Shown piece by piece: positions 56,150 to 64,000 of a stretch of DNA of 64,000 bases (position 1 is its first letter; the number at the start of each line of letters is the position of its first letter). A program made the position numbers and the translations under genes. The stretch is from Otatea glauca (lineage: Eukaryota; Streptophyta; Magnoliopsida; Poales; Poaceae): assembly GCA_036346275.1 (NCBI GenBank), contig CM070719.1:27422093-27486092 (forward strand), read 5' to 3'. The notes beneath the pieces were generated by a model. It was not told the origin of the DNA. It made no database searches and was given only the letters and a program-made list of their open reading frames with translations.

Positions 56150-58970
56150 AGATCTGTAATTGGCATTGCTCTAGTTGGTCATACGAGATAACTCTAGAGG
56201 AGATGGAAGCTATGAAGAAGCAGGAGGAGGACGCTACAGTGAAGGCGGCTAAAGAGAAGAGGAGGGCGATGGTTGAGTCAATTTCCTCACTGGTCACTCA
56301 AGGTGATATGAGAAGTATATTACATAACCTTTTGGCGACAGATATGATTAGTCTGAGGGCTGGTACAGGACTGTCTTAATTGAAGTTGGAGCTGATGCTG
56401 AATGATGTGAAGTTAAAAGGTAGCAAGAATTACCTAAGTTGGTCTGGACGGGCTTAGCTAACTCTAAGGACTAAGAAAGTGGAGCACTACCTGCAAGAGA
56501 CTTGTGTTCAGCCTTTAGACAAGACAAGCATGGATTGAAGGATGTGGAACACTACCAACTCTGTGGTGACGGCTTGGTTGTTGATTTCAAGTCTCCATCC
56601 ATCGCTTGGATGGTGGAGATGATGCAGAATGCAGCAGAGATGTGGAAGACGCTGAGCAACATGTACTTTGGGGCAAGTAATATGATGATGATGGTGAAGA
56701 TTTAGGGCAAGGTAGAGGCTCTAAAACAGGAGCAGAAGACTGTCTAGGAGTATTCTAGTGAGTTACAGTAGCTATGGGCAAATTTGGATCACTATGATCC
56801 ACTGCAATCAACATGCATTGGTGATATTGACTTTGGCAGACTATGGCTACAACGTAGGCAGGTCACACACTTCTTAAAGGCACTGAACCCATAATTTGAG
56901 AGTAGGAGAGCTGTCATGTTTCACTTGGCGATTCTACTTAATATGGAGGACGCTATTTCAGCTATGGTGCAGAAGGAAGTTCGACTACGAGTGATGGGGA
57001 GCAACAACCCAATCAGATCTGCATACGCCATACCTGATGATAGAGAGTGCTACAACTGTGGGGCAAAAGGACACCTTAGTCGTGCTTGTCCTCTCCCTCG
57101 GTATGGTGGAGGCCGAGGTAGAGATTGTGGCAGTCGTGGTAATCGTGGAGGCCGATGAGGAGATCGTGGTCGTGAAGGTCGAGATGGACATCATGGAGGT
57201 CAAGGCATAGGCAAGGGTGGCCCTAGAGCAAATATGGCTATGGTAGAAGAAAGCATGTGTGTTACTCTAACAGGCAATCAAACTATGTAGTGGGAACAAT
57301 GGCAAAATGGCAAAGCATTAGAGTCTTCTCAAGTTTCTATGACAGTACCTACCACCTCCTTTGGTAACATTGCCAACTATGACCATATGGGTGAAGGTAC
57401 TTAAGTACAGGCATTTGCATCCACATATAGGAATTCTCATATTGATTAGATCATAGATTCAAGAGCATCTAAGCAGGTCACAGGTTCCCTTAGTGTATTT
57501 GCATCCTACATTCTATATACACACTCGGAAACTATTCAGAATAGAGTGGCTAAGAGAAAGAATCGACAATTGTTGGAGGTAAAGCATGTTCACTCTTGTT
57601 TCAGATGAATGTGCCGAAGAGATTATGGAGTGAGATAGTGACGATGGCTGCATATCTTATCAATCGCATGCTGTCTTGAATACCTGGGATGAAGTCTCCT
57701 ACTGAACTTCTTTTGGGTCAACGAGAGTTTAAGGTTCCCCCTAAGATGTTTGGTTGTATGTGCTTTGTACGGGATCATCGACCAACGGTTAGCAAATGGA
57801 TCCTCAGGCTATGAAGTGTGTCTTCATAGGATATTCATCTAGTCAGAAGGGGTATAAGTGTTGGAACCCAATAGAAAGAAAATTGTTCGTGAGTATGGAT
57901 GTAACTTTTCGGGAGTTCGAGCCATACTATATGAGTAATGATGGTCTTGGTCAATTCTTAGAGCAATTTTCTCCTACCGCCGATGGTGATAGTCGAGAGG
58001 GGGGAAACAGAGTGATAACCGAGGGGAAGAAGTAGTTATTGTGGGGATAATTCCGTGTCCCAGTCCAAGTCAAGATAAAAAATGTGCAAGAGATATGATA
58101 GTCCCACAATAATTAAAGGTATATCAGAGAAGACACTTCCAAAAACAGCCATCGGCACCTATCTCGTCCGATGAGCAAGTTCTACCAGAGGTAGTAGAGG
58201 AACTAGGGAGACAGGGGGAGAAGCAGCAGCTGCTGTCAGCACTTGAGCAAAGTTTATCATAAAAACCCCAACCTGAACAACCAGCCAGTCCAGTTGATTC
58301 AGTCCTAGTCCCAAATCTCTCCATCAAGTTCCTTGCCTTCCCTTGGGGCAAGTGGTAATGTTCCCTCTAACTCCTCTCATTTAGAGGTACCTCTTGCACA
58401 ACCTCTTGCACAACGTAGGACAGTTAGATCTAATGCTGGAAAGCTATCGCTGCGGTATGGATTTGAGCATGACATTATAAATTTCATCTCATATTCTCAT
58501 ATCTCTCCTGCATGCAAAGTATTCATTGCATCTCTCAAGACAATGCATGTTCCAAAGGATTGACGAGTTGCTAAGCAGGACCCTAAATGGAAGTACGCTA
58601 TGAAAGAAGAGTTTGGTGCACTTCAGAAGAACAAGACATGGGATCTTGTTCTACTTCTAGCAGGAAATAAAGCAGTAGGATGCAAATGGCTCTTTACGGT
58701 GAAACAGACTCCTGAAATCAGGGTGGACAAATACAAGGCGAGGTTGGTTGCAAAAGGTCATAGTCAGACGTATGGAATAGACTATGATAAATTTTTTTCA
58801 CCAATAGCAAAGATGAGCATAGTAATAACGTTGATTTCTTGTGCTGTTATTTTTGGGTGGCCTCTTCATTAGTTAGATGTGAAGAATGCATTTCTCCATA
58901 GAGATTTACAAGAGGAGGAATATACAGAGATACCTCCTAGCTTTGAGAATAAGCAGATTATTGGAAAGGT
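56150..58970 (+). pseudogene. decayed Ty1/copia gag-pol
   Basis: A gag remnant (LKGSKNYLSWSG near 56420) and an intact zinc knuckle (CYNCGAKGHLSRAC, near 57048) are followed by a protease whose DSG motif has become DSR (57456-57464). After a deletion the reading resumes in the distal integrase (NVPKRLWSEI, LINRM near 57610-57670; DPQAMKCVFIGYSSSQKGYK at 57796 on; MDVTFREFEPYY). RT starts near 58580 (MKEEFGALQKNKTWDL, GCKWLFTVK, KARLVAKGHSQTYGIDY) and is cut off near 58970. The RT palm and RNase H are missing. Many stops occur. It lies upstream of the PPR gene on the opposite strand. Confidence 0.75.
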
Positions 58971-59116
58971 CTTACATTCAATAAATGAAGTCTTTTATTA
59001 TGATTCCACTATGTATGATTGTGATATTCATCTATGTTGCCACTGTGTGCACTAGCATGATCTTGGACTAGTGCGGTATACATAGAGGGTCCGAATTTGT
59101 ATATTCAGGTCTCGAC
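58971..59116 (+). repeat. LTR 3' end related to the Tekay-type LTR
   Basis: Shares GTGTGCACTAGC(A/G)TGA, TTGGACTAGTGC and an ATATT(C/T) ... CA end with 51317-51432. It is joined directly to the broken Copia RT, so a deletion or recombination placed the two together. Confidence 0.65.
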
Positions 59117-59653
59117 AATCTTCAATCGCTGAATCAAGGGATTTTGCAACCAAGCCAACCTCAATCCAGTTTCCTCCAACACTGGATCGAACCGCCAAGG
59201 AAAGATCCATCTTTGACACCAAATGTCAAGACCTGATCAATCCCAAGAATGAAGATCGAATACTAACACTGAAGATGCAGGGAACAACTTCGCTAGGGTT
59301 CCAATGCTACTAGAAAAAGCTAGAGAATATACTTAGATCAATCCTAATTCCATTTCATGAAACAGTGGGGTTTATACCCTCTTAGATTTACAGCAATAAG
59401 TCACAAAGAATCATAAAACAAGGTTTAGTAGAAGTAAAATGGTGCGCGATGGGGTAATTTGAGAGAAACAACAAAATCCTGATGTCAATAGAGTTGTTTA
59501 CTCCCGTTTTGGATTTCTGATCAGCCGTTGGATGATCTTTTCTGTTTTCTCCATGATGCCTAACTGAAGATTTCCACTGAAGTTGAAGCAGCTGAATCGT
59601 TATCTTTCTTGCCGACTTACTCTATTCATCTCCTTCCTCTCGTTGCTCTAACA
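59117..59653 (-). repeat. minus-oriented Copia LTR with primer site and leader
   Basis: On the minus strand the LTR starts TGTTAGAGCAACGAGAGG (59653) and ends GATCAGGTCTTGACA (59224). TTTGGTGTCAAAG (a diverged Met-type primer site) and a ~100-base leader toward 59117 follow. The 430-bp LTR has no visible partner; the internal region is lost at the 59116 junction. Confidence 0.6.
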
Positions 59654-61100
59654 GTGGGGCTGGAGGCTTTGGCGATGGCGATCTGGATTGCCCCTACCCT
59701 ATTGCTTGGGATTCCCTAGTCCTCCTATCGCGTTGGGAGTGAGGGGTGCGAAGGGGTACGACGATGGGACTCGGGATAGGGGCTCGATGGCATTTTGCAG
59801 GTAAAAAGGTACAACTTCAAGGAGTACTTTTATTTTTAGTAGTCGTGCTTCCTACGAGAATTTACAGAAAGGTTGCTCCTTTTCACTATTTCATTTTCAG
59901 GCTGCTCTATGCGAGAAGTAAAATCTACTTGTGTTGAGAAGTTGGGTGTTTGGTACAGCTTCATAGGATCTAAAAAAGATGCAGGGAGTAAAGCTGTACT
60001 AAACAATCATATATTTGGATCTAGCACATAAGTTCATAGAAACACATTTAAGTACACATTTGGATATAGCAATATCAAAAAGTAATATTCATCTTATATA
60101 TCTTTTGTATGTCTTTTCTCCAAAATTGCACATATGAGTTGTCCATTGATTAAGATAAGTGGTGCTTCTCAAATTATTTTGTACGTACATAGTGTGTGCT
60201 AATTTCTCTATTTTTGTTTATTTAGTTTCAGAACATAATTTTCTTTTAAACAATTGAATTAGAGTATTCTTATTTCGTTATTATTTGTTTTGTTATGGAA
60301 AATAACAGCATTTACCATATCATGCTAATGATATTCCCTACAATGTTTATGTACCCATTAGTTTCTCTAGGATCAAAAGAGAGATAATGTTATGAGAATG
60401 TTCTAGTTATCTAGTTTAAAATTTTAGATTTTTTTTAAATCTAGATGACTTCTTAGAAATATCTAGGCACTTTAGATATTTTTTGAAGAAATTAGATTAT
60501 GTCTATTATCATGAATCTAATTGTTACAATAGTCTATATATATGAGCAAAATACCTTATTTCTTGCATGCGAATATGCAAAGTGCAAAGATAGAGCATAA
60601 GAAAGATAGTAGTTTTATAGAAGAGTGAGTTGTAATAGAGTTGTGATAAAATAAAGTGTATTTCTTTAGATCTTAGTTGGGCCATCTAAACACATAGCGT
60701 GTTACTCTCTCTAAGTTATATTTTAAATGTCATGACACTTGGACATTTCATAGCTATAAAAATAGAAAACTATAAAAAATACTTGAAAGGAAAAAATAAA
60801 GTGGTATAGTTATCACATGTAAATCTAGATTATCGTAAATATCCTAAATATCAAATGTTGGAATGTTTTGATAGCACATTGTCGATATTCAAGACCTTGG
60901 GTCTCGTAATCGAGCTTATGAAAATATGATTGTGGGCTCCTCTTAAACAAGATGATGGAAATGATATATGGGGATTACTTTTTTATTAGCCAAGTGGTTC
61001 AACAGAGTACATAGATTACATGATTTTGAGGATTACGACTACAATTGCCTATTCTAGTTGCAAATGCTATTTGCCAATGCCCTTAGTAGCATAAATTGGA
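59654..61100. other. AT-rich intergenic sequence with a possible solo LTR
   Basis: No supported gene. At about 60388-60700 the sequence TGTTATGAGAATGTTCTAG...TCTATATATATGAGC...GTTGTGATAAAATAAAG resembles a short Copia LTR with a TATA box (near 60534), but no target duplication was found. Confidence 0.35.
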
Positions 61101-61947
61101 CCCCTATTTATATCGTTTGAAGAGGCGACAGTTGATCTCCAAAAAGCGTCGTGGATCAGAAGGGTGTCTTCGTGCGAAATGGTGTCTTCTCGCCAAAGGG
61201 TACCTTTTCCAGGGATAACTTACAGGTAGTTGTGCTCATCTATAAGATAACTGTTCGCACAGAGACATGTGGAGGTACAACCGCTTATCTCCGACCAGTT
61301 CTCTGGTCTGGATGGCTATTTCACTGGTTGGCAACGACCAGTGTGATGTAATGATATGGACTGCTTTGACTGAACCGGTCGGACGGATGACCATCCAAAT
61401 AAGCACGAGCTTTATTCTATATCATGGGCTTTTAATGTGGTGGGCCCATTTAATAGAGTATGGTCTTTATCTATTGAGGGCCCAAATGAAAAAGGCTTTT
61501 AATCCTCGTCAGCTAGCCCCCAAGGCTTGAGTAATAATAATTTATTACTCAAGGCTTTTCGTTTCTTGTGACCTCATGGGGTTATGCGCCAAGCAACAAA
61601 TCAATTTTAATGGTGATAAAGAGGAAAATCTTTGTAATCTTCTAGGAAACCGAACCGGCGCTAACCACCTATTTATATATCTAGGGAGTAAAGCTTCCTC
61701 CGTAGATTTTTGAGATTTCAAGCTCTCTCTTGGTTCTTCAGGCTTTTCATCTTTCGTCCTTTTTTCTTCTCCCATCAATTGTGTGGAGAGTAGGATTAAG
61801 GAAATGATGTGAAAAGTCTAAAGATCTAAAAGGGAAGTTTGTGAACGTTACTTCAAGTTCTCGTTGTGTTGGTTAGATGTTTTATCAAAAGGTGGTTTCT
61901 AACATCGTATTGGAAACTGAATCGCCTTCTAAACTGATAAAGTAAGT
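61101..61947. other. probable retroelement LTR/noncoding region before the Transposase_28 gene
   Basis: Contains a minus-strand TATA motif (TATATAAATAGG, 61669-61680) about 280 bp from the plus-strand TATA at 61948, and CAAGGCTT-type inverted sequence near 61525-61560. By analogy with the other two loci, this may be the 3' LTR side of a minus-oriented Tat element. Confidence 0.35.
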
Positions 61948-61957
61948 TTATATAAAA
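61948..61957 (+). promoter_or_regulatory. TATA box of the Transposase_28 gene
   Basis: TTATATAAAAGGGG on the plus strand, ~120 bases before ATG 62073. Confidence 0.5.
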
Positions 61958-62072
61958 GGGGTTAATTTTTAGACTCCTTACGCCTTTCCTGTCTTTGAGC
62001 ACAGAAGTAACTTCTTGAACCCTTTCCAAGTTCTTTTGTCTCTATTCCTCTTCTTCTCGGTAACTCATCACC

Positions 62073-64000
62073 ATGGCCAAGTCGATTTTCACCGAGGGGA
62101 GGATTAAGGAGCTTGAGGATCAAGGTTTGATCCCTCCTTGTGAAATGCTGCGATGGGACACTAGCGGGGAGGATATGAAGCCAGTGCCCCAAGAGGGGCA
62201 TCTCGTCCTCTTCACCGCTTTAGTAAAGTTAGGATTTCGCCTCCCTGAGAGTGAGTTTGTGGCCGATGTGCTAGATCACTATGTGATCAAGCTTCATTAT
62301 CTTCCCCAAAATTCTATTTTGATTTTGAGTGTTTTCTCACATCTTTACGAAGCTTTCCTTGGCAATCCTTCACCACTTCGTCTTTTTCATTATTTCTACC
62401 AATATACTAGGAATAATAAGAGAAGATATCTTTGGGAGCGCTTATTTTAAACTTCAAGATAAAATGGCTTCTCATTATCCCCCACTCCTGACCAAGGACA
62501 CATGGCGTGATTACCGACGGGAGTGGTTTTATTGGGAAATTCCGGGGGTAGCCGTCTTCGATTCACTGGGAAGACGGCTCCAATATGGACAAGGACCGAA
62601 GCGAAGAAGGAGAAGGATTGACTGGTCCTTACCGATGAGGAAAATGACATCGTTAAGGTCATTGCCAAGTTGGTGAAGGGAGGCTTGACGAGCAGAAGAT
62701 CATTTTCAATTTTCTATTCCACAAGGTGAGCCCCGTGAAGAGGTGGTTTAGATTTGTCTAGAGGATGAAAGACGACTAGGATTCAACCAAAGATGAACTT
62801 AGAGGTATAGGGATTTTTTTATTACCAACCTCTTCATTTCTTTATTACAAGGATTTTTACTAACATTTATGGGTATTTTCTCCTATTAGTTCTAACCGCT
62901 GAAGAGACTTGGTCAAGAATCGCGTACATACTGCTCATCTCTTCTGATGGGTCTGACTTGGCTGATTTGGACAAGCAGCCATCCAGTTTGATTCGACAGA
63001 CTGATGAGTTCATTAATGAATGCATCATGGTAAGCACCAAAAAATACCTTTGATTGTTTTTACCTTTTTTTCTAATAATTGAATTTTCTTTTAGATGCAT
63101 GGTCGAAAGCGAGTTGTTGAGCAGTCTGACGTCTTAGCTTTGGCTTCATAGTCCAAAAAGTCTAGGATCTCCACCAGAGGTGCCTCGAAGGTAGTAGATC
63201 CGACTATCACACAGACTAGTGCTGATCCGACCAGACTAGTCAAGCCTTGGACCAGTCGGTGCTATGCGCTCTAAGCGTGTACACGATCAGTCCCAGGCAT
63301 AAGGGAAGAGTGTGTCGTTCACTGCGGGGATGCAGACAAGGACCTCGTCCTAGGTGTGAATAAGAAAAGAAACAACCACAATTGGGATCAAGAATATCAA
63401 CATCTTTCTGCATTTCCCTCTGTTTAGGGCGAGAGTGAGGACTCAGAGGATAATGTTCCTTTGATCATAAGGGGGACAAGGAAGACTTCTGACCTGGATG
63501 TCGAGACACCGTCACTCCCTTTAATATCCTAGGATATGGACTCAGGACTTTGCTGTACGTATTTACCTTTATTACTTTCTTATTTCCAAGCATTTTTCCT
63601 TCAGAATCTAAAACCTTTTCCTTTTTCTAGCATCGGGACAACTGCCCCTGGCTCTTCTACAGACCAGGATGTAGTTGCCCAGGTTGGTGATGAGGCCAAC
63701 CCTCTGGTTACACTGGCGATGACCATTGTGGAATAGGCCTCAGCATCAACCGAGGTGACTGCCCAAGAAAACCTGACCAGTGGACAAGGGGATCCAACCA
63801 GCGTTGAGGATAAAAATCTCTCAACTGCTGTGGAGGAGGTCAATGGTCCTCCTGCGATGACAACGGAGATGGTCAGACAGGCTTCATTGTCCATGGAGGA
63901 GGTCAATGGTCCTCCTGCGATGACAACGGAGATGGTCGGAATGATCGCTGCTGCCGAGGAGACACATACGGTTGCGAAAACTGAAGTCTCTCCCGCCACA
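62073..64000 (+). pseudogene. Transposase_28-family antisense-type retroelement gene, runs off the window
   Basis: Starts MAKSIFTEGRIKELEDQGLI. The family core follows: HLVLFTALVKLGFRLPESEF, HYLPQNSILILSVFSHLYEAFLG, then, in a +1 frame from about 62400, FKLQDKMASHYPPLL and DYRREWFYWEIPG. This is the same family as 532-3624. Probable introns have GTATAG, GTAAGC and GTATTT donors and TATTAG, TTTTAG and TTCTAG acceptors between about 62805 and 63635. An exon MHGRKRVVEQSDVLALAS (63096 on) ends at a TAG. The distal acidic part contains a 63-bp in-frame duplication. The frame change and stop suggest a dead copy. The gene continues past 64000. Confidence 0.6.
63831..63936 (+). repeat. 63-bp in-frame tandem duplication
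   Basis: TGGAGGAGGTCAATGGTCCT recurs at 63831 and 63894, and the match continues for 43 identical bases. 63 bp equals 21 codons and gives two copies of an EEVNGPPAMTTEMV peptide in the gene's distal exon. Confidence 0.92.

Noticed and set aside
55560..56297. 245-aa minus ORF with Phe/Leu-rich segment
   Set aside because: The hydrophobic run is the translation of a CT-rich promoter tract; the rest overlaps Copia leader and PPR leader sequence.
1..64000. tRNA, rRNA or organellar insertions
   Set aside because: None recognised on either strand by motif reading; a tRNAscan or rRNA search was not possible, so weak cases could be missed.

Overview
This window is plant nuclear DNA, almost certainly from a grass (Poaceae). 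It holds nested LTR retrotransposons of the Tat, Sirevirus and Ale/Retrofit-like types, Tourist-like MITEs with three-base TWA target duplications, hAT and Mutator-type remnants, and two host genes with typical plant architecture. I cannot name the genus from sequence alone. No bacterial, organellar, rRNA, tRNA or CRISPR features were seen.

Layout. 1-7298: 3' half of a plus-oriented Ty3/gypsy element of probable Tat type. It carries two antisense (minus-strand) genes with their own TATA boxes, a 496-bp tandem duplication, a 28-bp composite satellite and a 3' LTR. 7552-14584: a complete Copia insertion with visually identical 228-bp LTRs and a perfect AACAT target duplication, but broken gag and pol. 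14954-16423: a non-autonomous terminal-inverted-repeat element full of degenerate repeats. About 16480-19642 and 29674-30190: one decayed minus-strand hAT transposon, split by a 10-kb Sirevirus-type Copia at 19643-29673. 30314-30505: a second hAT transposase remnant on the plus strand. 31226-31648 and 31883-32415: a Tourist-like MITE and a Mutator-type MITE with a 9-bp target duplication. 32693-33913: two Tat LTRs tail to tail, forming a ~600-bp inverted repeat. 33313-42115: a minus-strand Tat element (gag end, protease, RT, dual RNase H, integrase) with a plus-strand antisense plant-mobile-domain gene. 42116-43457: LTR fragments.

Host genes. 45603-46776 encodes a TRAF-type zinc-finger protein in two coding exons. 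52245-54905 (minus) encodes an 886-aa DYW-type pentatricopeptide repeat protein resembling the Arabidopsis At5g16860 protein, for organellar C-to-U RNA editing. Between them are a LINE fragment and a ~3.2-kb probable solo LTR that carries its own MITE. Beyond the PPR gene lie a decayed Copia joined to a foreign LTR end, a minus-strand LTR, AT-rich intergenic sequence, and at 62073-64000 another antisense-type (Transposase_28 family) gene that runs off the window.

The transposon genes do not form a working set here: nearly every one carries stops, frameshifts or deletions. The most unusual theme is the recurrence of antisense genes with introns and correctly placed TATA boxes at three separate loci, together with the inverted LTR pair whose two promoters converge.
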